Positions 8,959-17,434 of a stretch of DNA of 64,000 nucleotides are shown here, in pieces. The DNA comes from Bacteroidaceae bacterium (GTDB lineage: Bacteria > Bacteroidota > Bacteroidia > Bacteroidales > Bacteroidaceae), in contig JAFXTC010000038.1 of the NCBI GenBank assembly GCA_017525235.1, positions 1-64,000 on the forward strand, written 5' to 3'. The notes below the pieces were generated by a model that was not told the origin of the DNA, made no database searches, and saw only the letters and a program-made list of their open reading frames with translations. Position 1 is the first letter of the stretch; each line of letters begins with the position of its first letter. A program made the translations under genes and the position numbers.

Positions 8959-11900
8959 ATGAAACAGAAACTTTACTCTCTTTTCCTGACTGCTCTGCTA
9001 TGTCTGGCAGGCAGTAGTGTGGCAATGATGGCACAGATTCCTGAGCCTACAGCCAAATGGACTTTTGAGAACACCGAGGACCTGATGGCTCCACAGGTAG
9101 GTAGTCTGACAATGACACCTTGCCTGATAGGAAGCTACTCCATCACGCCCTCGACGCTCAGTGAAACAGGCATCGTCTCGGCTGACGGTCCCACAGAAGG
9201 CAGCAAGTCACTTTACATGCCTAAGGCTGCTGCCCTGAAGGTATCACGTGCCGAAGGTGCTGAGACTTCGACCTCGTACACCATCTTGATGGATATCATG
9301 GTGCCTAATGCAGTCGATTTCAACGGTTTGCTGCAGATGGACGAGGCTAACAACAACGACGGCGACCTGTTTACCAACAAAAACCAGATTGGTATCGGTT
9401 CTATGGGCTATGCAGGCAACATCAAGAACGATACATGGTATCGCGTGGTGTTTACCTACAACGAAAGCAACCCCGCAGGTTCACAGGCCAAGCTCTATGT
9501 AAACGGAATAAAGATTAAGGAGGGCGGTGCGAACACACGTCATGTGATGGCCCCCTTCGGCTTCTATCTGCTCTGCGACGAATCTGGCGAAAAGGTGGAC
9601 TATACCCATATCGCCACAGCAGCCTTCTGGGAAACACCCCTCACCGATGAGGAGGTAAGCGAACTGGGAGCTGCTGTCCCCGCTGAAGTGGTGGAGATTG
9701 GCACAGCCGATGCGCTGCGCGACTTTGCTGCAGCCGTAAATAACGGCGAGGATTTGAGTGCCGTGCTGACAGCCGACATCGACCTGGGCGGTGCATGGGA
9801 AACACCCATCGGTACCAGTGAGAACAACTTCAGCGGCACATTCAACGGTCAGGGCTATAAGATTACAGGCTTCAACGCTACTTGTGACGTTGACGGCGGC
9901 GGCCTCTTCGGTATGACCAACGGTGCTGTCATCAAGAACTTCAGCATCTACGGTAGCCTCACTCCGACCAACGGAACGGGCTTCGGTGTGATAGGTTATC
10001 CCTCTGGCAGTAACATCTCGGGCATCCACTCTTATCTGGAGATTGAGGTTCCTGCATCATCAAACGCTATCCACCATGTGGGCGGCGTTGTAGGTTCCGC
10101 TCGTGGCAATAACACCATTACAGGCTGTACCTTCCACGGCTCTATGCAGGTGGGCGATGGCAACCACGACAACTTTGCCGGTGTCGTAGCCTATCTGGGC
10201 GGCGACAAGGTAACATTCTGTGCCAACTACGGTACCATCACCTTCGACACCCCAAGCTGTGCAGCAGGCGGTATAGCAGGCTACTGCAACAACGAGGGCT
10301 CGTGGGTTCAGGGCTGTCTGAACATGGGTAAGGTGAGCTGTAGCGACCCAGAGGCAAATACCGGTAATACAGGTGCCATCGTTGGTCGTCTGCGTACCCA
10401 CGACGCTGCAAAGATGACAGGTAACTGCTGGCTCGAAGGCACTTCAGCAGCTGCCGCCAAGGATGCAGGCACTGTCAAGATGGAGACAGCCTTCTGCTTC
10501 AACGAGGCTCAGTATGTAAGCGGCGAGGTGTGCTACAACCTGAATGGCGACCAGACACTCATCGGATGGTACCAGACACTTCCTGGCGACAATGCTCCCG
10601 TACTTCTTGACCCCACGCACGGACAAGTCTTTAAGAACGGACGTCTGCATTGTAACGGCGATCCCTGCGAAGACACCGTATTCTCGAATGAGAACATTGG
10701 TACCACACAGGATGCCCACAACGTGGTGGACGGCTTCTGCGACTATTGCGGATTGTTCTTCCCCGACTTCAAGGTGCCCAATGCCGACGGATTCTACGAG
10801 ATTGCCAATGCAAGACAGCTTGCATGGTTTGAGTACAAGGTGAACACGGGCGAACTGACAGCCAATGCCATACTGACTGCCGACATCGACTTTGCCGACA
10901 TGATGCCCGAAGGTGCTAATCCCGAGGAAACGCAGATTGCCTGGACTCCCATCGGTGACTGGGGTAATACCCGCGGAGTTGCCAGTGCAGGGTTCAAGGG
11001 TCACTTCGACGGAAAGGGCCACACCATCAAGAACCTGAATACTACAGCAAAGCAGAACTTCTTCGGTCTGTTCGGTGTGCTCTCTTCGGGAGCTCTCATC
11101 GAGAACTTCACCATCTACGGTACATATAACACCATTTACCAATACACCGGTGGTATTGCCGCTTATTTGCGCGACGAGAGTCCCACCCTGCGCAACATAC
11201 ACAGCTATGTGAACATCAACAACACATGTGTTGGCGGCCGACAGGGCGGTATCATTGGCGGCGCAATGCTTGACAATGCCAACTTTAAGACCACTATCGA
11301 GAACTGTATCTACTCAGGTACACTCGACGGTAACGATGCCGGCGGCGGCGGTAACTATGGCGGTATTGTGGGTTATGTAAACAACAACAAGGCCAATGTT
11401 ATTGACATCACCAACTGTCTGTTCGACGGTGAAGTGGTGAACAACAACGAGACCCCCGGCGGCTGTACCTTCGGTGGTATCGTAGGTTACAACAACGGTG
11501 GTACTGCCACCATCAAGAACTGTCTGTCACTCGGTAACGTAAGTGCTGCTGAGAACAAGTACGGTCAGTTCTTCGGTGCCCTGAACGGCAACAACTCAAC
11601 GTTTGTCAACTGCTATTATGTAGGCAGCTTCATCAACGGAGCTTCAAGCGGCGGCAAGGCCAAAGGCGACACACCAGTATTGGTTGACAACTACACGCTT
11701 GCCAGCGGCGAGGTTACATGGAAGCTGAACGAGGAGGAATTCTTGGATGCCGTTTGGCGTCAGGAAATCGACAAGGACGTGTATCCACAGCCCACAGGCG
11801 TTGGTGCCTTTGTTTATCAGATTCCCGACGGATATGCAAGCGTTTCGGCAGACAACCCCGAATCATTTACAACCTTCCGCGACGGCGTTATCGAGAACGA

Positions 11901-14520
11901 GATAGCCTTTGTTGAAAGTGACGAACTGGTAGCTTATCAGGCTTTGGTTGATAGCTATAAGGAAACTATCGAGTCGTGGGAGGATATCGACAACATCGAT
12001 GACTTCCTGGCTGCCTACAGGGCAGGACTTGAGACCAAGGAAGCTATCAAGACCTCGGCTACCAACTATGCTGCATACGCAGAGGCTTGTGAGGCTGCTG
12101 CAACATATATGAAGGAGAATACTCCCGAGGGTCCATGGGCTGACTTCCTGAATACCTATCTGGAGGAGGGTGTTGAGCCCAGTCAGGATTACCCCAACGG
12201 TAGCTATCCGTACATCATGGAGACCCGCAACCTTGACGACGAGGCTCTTGCTGAGGAGGTTGCCTTTGTTGACCAGATGCTGCAGAACGCCATTGCAGGC
12301 GGTATCACAGCAGGAACCGAGATTACCCGTCTGCTTGTCAATCCTACCTTTACACAGGGTGAGGATAAGTTCGAAGGCTGGAATAAGGAAGCAGACAACG
12401 ATGCCAGCTTCGCTACCGGCGGTGTACAGGAAATTATGAATATTGCACGCGGTAAGAACGGAACCTTCGACATCAACCAGACCGTAACAGACCTGCCCAA
12501 CGGTATCTACATGTTGGCTTTGAACGGTTTGTTCCTCGACGGCGGCGACATCTACTCTCAGTTCAATGCCGGTCAGCTCTATCTGAACAATACCTACAAC
12601 TACTTCATGACCTCGAGCGAGGATATTATTGACGAATCAGTTGCGGTAGACAAAGAGAACTGCCTGATGGGTGACGACAAGGAATATTTTGACGGTGATG
12701 CGTTTATCGGTTATGTTCCTGCCACATTCAATGGCTGCTCTTATGCCTTCAATGCAGGCCGTTATCAGAACTTCTGCGCAGCAGAGGTAACAGACAGCAC
12801 ACTTACCGTTGGTATACGTAGTCTTGGCGCACGCCTCAAGGACGACTGGCTGCCTTTCGGTAATATGCACATTTATTACATGGGTACTGCCGACGAGGCC
12901 AACGAGGCACTCGCTGAGGTATTGGAAGGTTTTGTTGCCCGCGCTGAGGCAATCTTAGCCATTGAAGTTACCGATGAGGAAATTGACAGATATCCCAACA
13001 TCTCTGCTGACCTGAAGGGTCGCCTTGAAACTGCTATAGCTGCTGTGGATGGCGCTACTACCGGTGAGCAGAAGTTGGCTCTCATCAATACCTTCTCAGA
13101 AATCTTTAATGAGGTTCATGCTTGCCGTAAGGCTTACGTGGCTATGTTCAAGGCCAGCGGAGCTGCTTCCGACTTGGTTAATACACTTATTGACCGTGAA
13201 CTCATCGATGAGGAGGAATCTGACAGAATTATGAACCTCATAGATGACACATACGATCATTATATGGATGGCGATATTTCAGCCGAAGAGGCAATTGCCA
13301 TTACCGAAGAGCTGAACATCATGGATAAGATGCTGCCAAACGTTGACGGTTATTATCAGATTTCTACAGCCGTACAGCTGATGCTCTATGATATGGTGGT
13401 GAACGAAGGTCAGAACACCTCGAACGCTGTATTGGTTAACGATATTGATATGGCAGAACTGGTGACACTATATGAAGAAGAGGAGTTGGATCTGGGTTGG
13501 ACGCCTATAGGTTTCTGGGGCAACAACAGTATTGGCTTCAAGGGTCACTTCGACGGACAGGGTCATACCATCAAGAACTTCAAGAGTTCTTCGACCCAGA
13601 ACTTCTTCGGCTTGTTCGGTGTTATCTCTACAGGTGCTGTTATCGAGAACTTCACCATCTACGGCGATATTGCTACAAATCAGCAGTACACTGGTGGTGT
13701 AGCCGGTTACTCACGCGACACAGAAACCGTCATCCGCAACGTACACAGCTATGTGAACATCAACAACACTTGTGCAGGCGGCAGACAGGGCGGTATCTTG
13801 GGTACAGCACAGAATGGTACGGCAACTGTTGAGAACTGTACCTACTCTGGCGTGCTGGACGGCAACGATGCTGGCGGTAGCGGTAACTATGGCGGTATCA
13901 TCGGTTATGTAAACAACAACTCTGCTGCCATCGCTATTATCAACAACTGTCTGTTCGACGGCGAAGTGGTGAACAACAACGCATCGCCCGGTAACTGTAC
14001 CTTCGGTGGTATGGTCGGATACAACAACTCGGGTAAGGTAACCATCATGAACTGCTTGAGCATCGGTACAGTACGTTCAACCAGAGCTTCTCAGTTCTTC
14101 GGTGCCCTGAACGGCAACAACTCAACATTCGAGAACAACTACTATATGGGCACCAACATTAACGGTCCTGGTAGTGGTGGTACAGCAGCCGGCCCTGCAC
14201 CTGTTATGGTAACATCCGATCAGTTGGCAAGCGGCGAGGTTTGCTTCAAGCTGAACGGCGAACAGGAAGTTCCTGCATGGTATCAGAATCTGACAGGCGA
14301 GGATAAGGATGCTTATCCTGTACTCGACCCAACCCACAAGACGGTACTGTATGACGTGACCAAGGGTTACTACAATGCAGATGATGATCCAGACGGCATT
14401 GTTAACGTTAACGATAACGAAAACCTGAACAAGGTTGGTATCTACAACTTGGCTGGTCAGCGCATCAGCAAGCTGCAGAAGGGCATCAACATTGTGAATG
14501 GGAAAAAGGTGCTTTATTAA
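8959..14520 (+). CDS. Giant GLUG/beta-helix surface protein B with LamG-like N-terminus
   Basis: The start is set at 8959, not the in-frame GTG at 8902, because that GTG overlaps the promoter and the ATG gives a signal peptide (MKQKLYSLFLTALLCLAG) matching protein A. The 1853-aa product has a concanavalin/LamG-like domain (about 25-235), a first beta-solenoid module (FNGQG near 296), a second (FDGKG near 683), a helical stretch (about 960-1085), a galactose-binding-like domain starting NPTFTQGEDKFEGW (about 1128-1300), more helix, and a last module (FDGQG near 1530). The tail is the same T9SS-like cassette. Modules 2 and 3 are close in DNA to the last module of gene A, which suggests duplication or gene conversion. 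Likely a surface adhesin or glycan-binding protein; ligand unknown. Confidence 0.85.
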   Translation: MKQKLYSLFLTALLCLAGSSVAMMAQIPEPTAKWTFENTEDLMAPQVGSLTMTPCLIGSYSITPSTLSETGIVSADGPTEGSKSLYMPKAAALKVSRAEGAETSTSYTILMDIMVPNAVDFNGLLQMDEANNNDGDLFTNKNQIGIGSMGYAGNIKNDTWYRVVFTYNESNPAGSQAKLYVNGIKIKEGGANTRHVMAPFGFYLLCDESGEKVDYTHIATAAFWETPLTDEEVSELGAAVPAEVVEIGTADALRDFAAAVNNGEDLSAVLTADIDLGGAWETPIGTSENNFSGTFNGQGYKITGFNATCDVDGGGLFGMTNGAVIKNFSIYGSLTPTNGTGFGVIGYPSGSNISGIHSYLEIEVPASSNAIHHVGGVVGSARGNNTITGCTFHGSMQVGDGNHDNFAGVVAYLGGDKVTFCANYGTITFDTPSCAAGGIAGYCNNEGSWVQGCLNMGKVSCSDPEANTGNTGAIVGRLRTHDAAKMTGNCWLEGTSAAAAKDAGTVKMETAFCFNEAQYVSGEVCYNLNGDQTLIGWYQTLPGDNAPVLLDPTHGQVFKNGRLHCNGDPCEDTVFSNENIGTTQDAHNVVDGFCDYCGLFFPDFKVPNADGFYEIANARQLAWFEYKVNTGELTANAILTADIDFADMMPEGANPEETQIAWTPIGDWGNTRGVASAGFKGHFDGKGHTIKNLNTTAKQNFFGLFGVLSSGALIENFTIYGTYNTIYQYTGGIAAYLRDESPTLRNIHSYVNINNTCVGGRQGGIIGGAMLDNANFKTTIENCIYSGTLDGNDAGGGGNYGGIVGYVNNNKANVIDITNCLFDGEVVNNNETPGGCTFGGIVGYNNGGTATIKNCLSLGNVSAAENKYGQFFGALNGNNSTFVNCYYVGSFINGASSGGKAKGDTPVLVDNYTLASGEVTWKLNEEEFLDAVWRQEIDKDVYPQPTGVGAFVYQIPDGYASVSADNPESFTTFRDGVIENEIAFVESDELVAYQALVDSYKETIESWEDIDNIDDFLAAYRAGLETKEAIKTSATNYAAYAEACEAAATYMKENTPEGPWADFLNTYLEEGVEPSQDYPNGSYPYIMETRNLDDEALAEEVAFVDQMLQNAIAGGITAGTEITRLLVNPTFTQGEDKFEGWNKEADNDASFATGGVQEIMNIARGKNGTFDINQTVTDLPNGIYMLALNGLFLDGGDIYSQFNAGQLYLNNTYNYFMTSSEDIIDESVAVDKENCLMGDDKEYFDGDAFIGYVPATFNGCSYAFNAGRYQNFCAAEVTDSTLTVGIRSLGARLKDDWLPFGNMHIYYMGTADEANEALAEVLEGFVARAEAILAIEVTDEEIDRYPNISADLKGRLETAIAAVDGATTGEQKLALINTFSEIFNEVHACRKAYVAMFKASGAASDLVNTLIDRELIDEEESDRIMNLIDDTYDHYMDGDISAEEAIAITEELNIMDKMLPNVDGYYQISTAVQLMLYDMVVNEGQNTSNAVLVNDIDMAELVTLYEEEELDLGWTPIGFWGNNSIGFKGHFDGQGHTIKNFKSSSTQNFFGLFGVISTGAVIENFTIYGDIATNQQYTGGVAGYSRDTETVIRNVHSYVNINNTCAGGRQGGILGTAQNGTATVENCTYSGVLDGNDAGGSGNYGGIIGYVNNNSAAIAIINNCLFDGEVVNNNASPGNCTFGGMVGYNNSGKVTIMNCLSIGTVRSTRASQFFGALNGNNSTFENNYYMGTNINGPGSGGTAAGPAPVMVTSDQLASGEVCFKLNGEQEVPAWYQNLTGEDKDAYPVLDPTHKTVLYDVTKGYYNADDDPDGIVNVNDNENLNKVGIYNLAGQRISKLQKGINIVNGKKVLY
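14401..14430 (+). repeat. Translated hexamer array in gene B
   Basis: Same type as 8521-8562 but two hexamers (12 bp) shorter, encoding VNVNDNENLN. The length difference between paralogues is what slippage or recombination of a hexamer array would give. Confidence 0.78.
14431..14520 (+). repeat. C-terminal tail cassette, copy 2
   Basis: DNA identical, as far as I can read, to copy 1 at 8563-8652, while the coding sequence just upstream differs between the two genes. Confidence 0.9.
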
Positions 14521-14643
14521 TGGGTTAGCGGTTAGTGGTTAGCGTTTAGGAAACGATAACGAAAACCAAAAACCAAAAAAGGCTCTCGCCCTTACGGGAG
14601 AGCGGGGAGAGGGTCTTAAACCGCTAACCGCTAACCGAAAAAG
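14521..14643. repeat. Composite repeat-rich 3' flank, copy 2
   Basis: Same parts in the same order as 8653-8782: four GGTTAGC-type heptamers (14523-14550), hexamers, the CTCTCGCC/GGGAGAG palindrome (14581-14617) and a CTAACCG array (14620-14637). One heptamer fewer than the first copy. No gene. Confidence 0.85.
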
Positions 14644-14679
14644 GAAGGCGCAGCATGAAAGTGCTGCGCTTTCTTTTTC
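14644..14679 (+). terminator. Terminator of giant gene B
   Basis: A 12-bp stem (GAAGGCGCAGCA with TGCTGCGCTTTC, one G-T pair), 6-nt loop, then TTTTTCT. Close copy of the terminator at 8783. Confidence 0.88.
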
Positions 14680-14680
14680 T

Positions 14681-14743
14681 ATTCCGTTCGGAAAAGAAAA
14701 ACAAACTTTTCTTTTGCTTTTCTCTCACTTCTTCGTACCTTTG
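14681..14743 (+). promoter_or_regulatory. Palindrome-borne promoter, upstream copy (P1)
   Basis: CCGTTCGGAAAAGAAAA faces TTTTCTTTTG across a short loop. TTTTG at 14712-14716 serves as -33, then 19 nt, then TACCTTTG at 14736-14743. GAGAC-TAC-GTCTC at 14743-14755 follows at the likely transcription start. Confidence 0.65.
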
Positions 14744-14763
14744 AGACTACGTCTCTAACTTAC

Positions 14764-14828
14764 TCACGCTCGGGAATAAAAATAAAAGTAATTTTATTTT
14801 GTATTCCGCTCGCTTATTCGTAACTTTG
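14764..14828 (+). promoter_or_regulatory. Palindrome-borne promoter, downstream copy (P2)
   Basis: CGCTCGGGAATAAAAATAAAA faces TTTTATTTTGTATTCCGCTCG with a 4-nt centre. TTTTG at 14797-14801, 19 nt, TAACTTTG at 14821-14828. Same architecture as P1, 85 bp downstream, and 21 nt from the endonuclease start. Confidence 0.7.
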
Positions 14829-14849
14829 AAACCCAAAGTAACGAAGAAG

Positions 14850-16649
14850 ATGAAAAGATATAGAACTTTAATCACTCTTGTGGTGCTGATGTGCTTTGTC
14901 GGCACATGGGCTGGTGTGCCCTATGAGTACTACGTGAGCGTGAATGGCAAGAAGAAAGCGGAGCTGAAGTCGGCGTTCTACAGTGTTATTAATCCTCACA
15001 CAAGAATAGGGTATAGTGGTCTTTGGGCTGCCTACGAGAAAGTGGACTATCTGGAGAATACAAATGCTAAAGGTCAGCATCAGGTAATGGACTACTACAG
15101 CGATGAGGTGTACTACTTCGAGGGCAACGGCGCGGCTGTGGGCGGCATGAATAAGGAACATGTGGCTCCCCAAAGTTGGTGGGGTGGTGGAACAAGCATT
15201 GCTGTGGGCAATGACCTTATTCAGGTTATCCCATCGGACTCGAGGGCAAATAATGCAAAGGGCAACTACCCTCTGGGTGTGGTGAAAGGCTCTGCCTCTT
15301 ACCCCTCAAATCCCAGCCTGAATACACGTATGAAGACGGGGAAAAATGCTAACGGGGAGTTGGTGTTTGAACCATGCGACGAGTATAAGGGTGACTTTGC
15401 ACGAATCTATTTCTATGTGGCAACTTGCTACCCTGATGTTAACTGGGAGAACCGCAATGATGTGAATGTGTCGTTCAAAAAAGAAGATTACCCGACGCTG
15501 AAGTCGGACATCCTGCCGATGCTGCTGCAATGGTCGAGACAAGACCCTGTGTGCGAGTGGGAGATTATCCGCAACGAACGTGCGTACGGAGTACAAGGTA
15601 ACAGAAACCCCTTTGTTGACTTCCCTAATCTGGCAGAATATATCTGGGGCGACAGCGTGAATTATGCCTTTGATTTGTATACAACAACCACCGGTATTCC
15701 CAGCGGCGAACAGGAACCGCCTGTATTCGAGGTTGAGCCCGACAATTTCGTCTTTGCTGCTTTCCCCGGAGAACCCAGCGAATCCCGTTTGGTGACGGTG
15801 AAGATGGTAAACACAGTGGAACAGAATTTTACGGCTCAGGTGGAGGGACCGTTTGAGATTTCTGACGATCCGGATGCCGATGATGAGGACTGGTCGAAGA
15901 CCATGATGCTGCGCGGTTCACAGAAGGGCTCGTCCTTCTATATACGCCTCTCAGCCCAAGAAGAGGGTAGGTATACTGGCACCATTACATTCAGCACAAG
16001 GGGCGTGAAGGATGTTGTGATTACCCTGACGGGTAACGTGCGTGAGCAACAGGGTGAATTGATTTCGTTCCTTGAGGACTTTGAAAAAGGCTCGAAGCCC
16101 AGCTATGCCGCAGCTTCTGTTGACTGTACGGCTGCTACGTGGATGTTGACAGATGCCCTCCTTAGTAAAGAACAGAACACCAACGGCACCACTTCTGTGA
16201 GGATGAAGGGCTCGGGCACATTGGAGATGATGACAGATAAAGAGGGCGGCTGCGACTCGCTGTGGTTCTATGCAGGCAACTATAACAACGATTCGGGTGC
16301 GACGCTGACGGTCAGCTATTCTTTGGACGGCGGACAGACATGGACGGAGGTAGGAAGCTTGCTGTCGTTCGACGGTTGGCAGCGCTATGCCTTTGCCATT
16401 CAGCAGCCGGGCAATATCCGTCTGAAGTTCACGGGCGGTGGTGTAAGCAAAATGCGTGTGAACATTGACAATATTGAGATGAGCGGCTTCAATAACGAGC
16501 CTGTGGATCCGGACGGCATTGCTATTGTTAACGAAAACGAAAACTGGAACGAAAACAAGGTTGGTATCTACAACTTGGCTGGTCAGCGCATCAGCAAGCT
16601 GCAGAAGGGCATCAACATTGTGAATGGGAAAAAGGTTGCGATTAAGTGA
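14850..16649 (+). CDS. Secreted endonuclease I family protein with anchor and sorting tail
   Basis: Start 14850 chosen because it begins a signal peptide (MKRYRTLITLVVLMCFVGTWA); the frame is open further upstream but crosses the promoter. The 599-aa product has an endonuclease I (EndA/Vibrio Dns-type) domain at about 25-285, with the catalytic-histidine motif NKEHVAPQSWWG and the DLIQVIPSDSRANN-K-N-PLG segment typical of the family. A beta domain follows (about 305-405), then a choice-of-anchor J-like domain (about 412-560, EDFEKG start, VNIDNIEMSGF end), an Asn/Glu linker and the GIYNLAGQR tail. It should cut extracellular DNA or RNA. The tail ends GKKVAIK rather than GKKVLY because another sequence replaces the last codons (see 16637). 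Confidence 0.88.
   Translation: MKRYRTLITLVVLMCFVGTWAGVPYEYYVSVNGKKKAELKSAFYSVINPHTRIGYSGLWAAYEKVDYLENTNAKGQHQVMDYYSDEVYYFEGNGAAVGGMNKEHVAPQSWWGGGTSIAVGNDLIQVIPSDSRANNAKGNYPLGVVKGSASYPSNPSLNTRMKTGKNANGELVFEPCDEYKGDFARIYFYVATCYPDVNWENRNDVNVSFKKEDYPTLKSDILPMLLQWSRQDPVCEWEIIRNERAYGVQGNRNPFVDFPNLAEYIWGDSVNYAFDLYTTTTGIPSGEQEPPVFEVEPDNFVFAAFPGEPSESRLVTVKMVNTVEQNFTAQVEGPFEISDDPDADDEDWSKTMMLRGSQKGSSFYIRLSAQEEGRYTGTITFSTRGVKDVVITLTGNVREQQGELISFLEDFEKGSKPSYAAASVDCTAATWMLTDALLSKEQNTNGTTSVRMKGSGTLEMMTDKEGGCDSLWFYAGNYNNDSGATLTVSYSLDGGQTWTEVGSLLSFDGWQRYAFAIQQPGNIRLKFTGGGVSKMRVNIDNIEMSGFNNEPVDPDGIAIVNENENWNENKVGIYNLAGQRISKLQKGINIVNGKKVAIK
16557..16636 (+). repeat. C-terminal tail cassette, copy 3 (interrupted)
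   Basis: Matches copies 1 and 2 through GGGAAAAAGGT and then diverges. The missing end (GGTGCTTTATTGATGGG) resumes at 16709. Confidence 0.9.
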
Positions 16650-16711
16650 GAGAAGAACTGAGCTCGCTCGAGTTCTTCCGAACGTGAGCAAGCTCGAGCG
16701 AAGCTCAAGGT
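16637..16711. repeat. 75-bp palindromic insert with AAGGT direct repeats
   Basis: Compared with copies 1 and 2, 75 bp are added here. AAGGT occurs at both edges (16632-16636 and 16707-16711), like a 5-bp target duplication. The interior has GAAGAACT facing AGTTCTTC and further GCTCGAGCG/CGCTCGAG palindromes. It supplies the last codons VAIK and the stop of the endonuclease. It is too short to encode a transposase, so a non-autonomous element, or a deletion in the other two copies, are both possible. Confidence 0.7.
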
Positions 16712-16838
16712 GCTTTATTGATGGGTTAGCGGTTAGTGGTTAGCGGTTAGCGTTTAGAAAACGATAACGAAAACGATAACGAAAAAGGCGTTAGCGTCAA
16801 TAACCAATAAACAATAAACTAAGAAAGAACAGTAAACC
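16712..16838. repeat. Repeat-rich 3' flank, copy 3
   Basis: Five GGTTAGC-type heptamers at 16724-16758, then AACGAT/AACGAA hexamers to about 16788, then AATAAAC units near 16806. The palindrome and terminator present in copies 1 and 2 are absent, so transcription may run on into the next gene. Confidence 0.78.
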
Positions 16839-17420
16839 ATGTATAGAATTTTAGTTATATTTTTCATACTTCTGGGAGGCTGCTGTAATGTTTCTGCTCA
16901 GCAGGTGAAGATGCGCGATGTGTTTGCCCAGACTCCCGACAGCATCATCCCGCTGATGACAAAAAACAACAAGCTGGATTGTATCGACTTTATCGAGAAC
17001 AATATGAGGGCAAGGGTAAAGAACAAGTTCGATTCCTATTCTGAGCTGACGGCTCTCACAACCGATTATCTCCGACTTCAGGTATCCGAAAAGAGCTCTA
17101 TTGAGATGAAAATCTTTAACGATTCGCTTCTTTGTCTGGTCAGAACCTACTACGGCCCGGCTGCCGACAGCGAAGTATATATATATAATGTAAGGTGGCA
17201 GCCTGTCTCTTATACCATAACCCGCCCCAAGGCCGACGATTTCTTTCAGCCAGATGCCGATGCTGAAGTCTGTGGTATGCTCCGCCAACTTCCACTCATA
17301 AAAGCTACCCTCTCGCCCGACGACACCACCCTGACATGGGAGCTTCAAATCACCGACCTGACAGAAACGCAGCAAAGAACCATAGAACACTCCCTAAGTT
17401 CTATTGCAGTTAAATTATAG
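16839..17420 (+). CDS. DUF3256 family exported protein
   Basis: A 193-aa protein with a signal peptide (residues 1-21, ending VSAQ). The body, beginning VKMRDVFAQTPDSIIPLMTKNNKLDCIDFI, matches my memory of DUF3256, a Bacteroidales-only periplasmic family of unknown function. Conserved Asp and Asn residues and a mixed alpha/beta pattern are visible but no catalytic motif. The EamA transporter starts 14 bp after its stop, so the two are probably co-transcribed. Confidence 0.78.
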   Translation: MYRILVIFFILLGGCCNVSAQQVKMRDVFAQTPDSIIPLMTKNNKLDCIDFIENNMRARVKNKFDSYSELTALTTDYLRLQVSEKSSIEMKIFNDSLLCLVRTYYGPAADSEVYIYNVRWQPVSYTITRPKADDFFQPDADAEVCGMLRQLPLIKATLSPDDTTLTWELQITDLTETQQRTIEHSLSSIAVKL

Positions 17421-17434
17421 ACTAAAGTCTAATA

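Noticed and set aside
16637-16711. Insertion sequence
   Set aside because: 75 bp cannot encode a transposase; called only as a short element with direct repeats.
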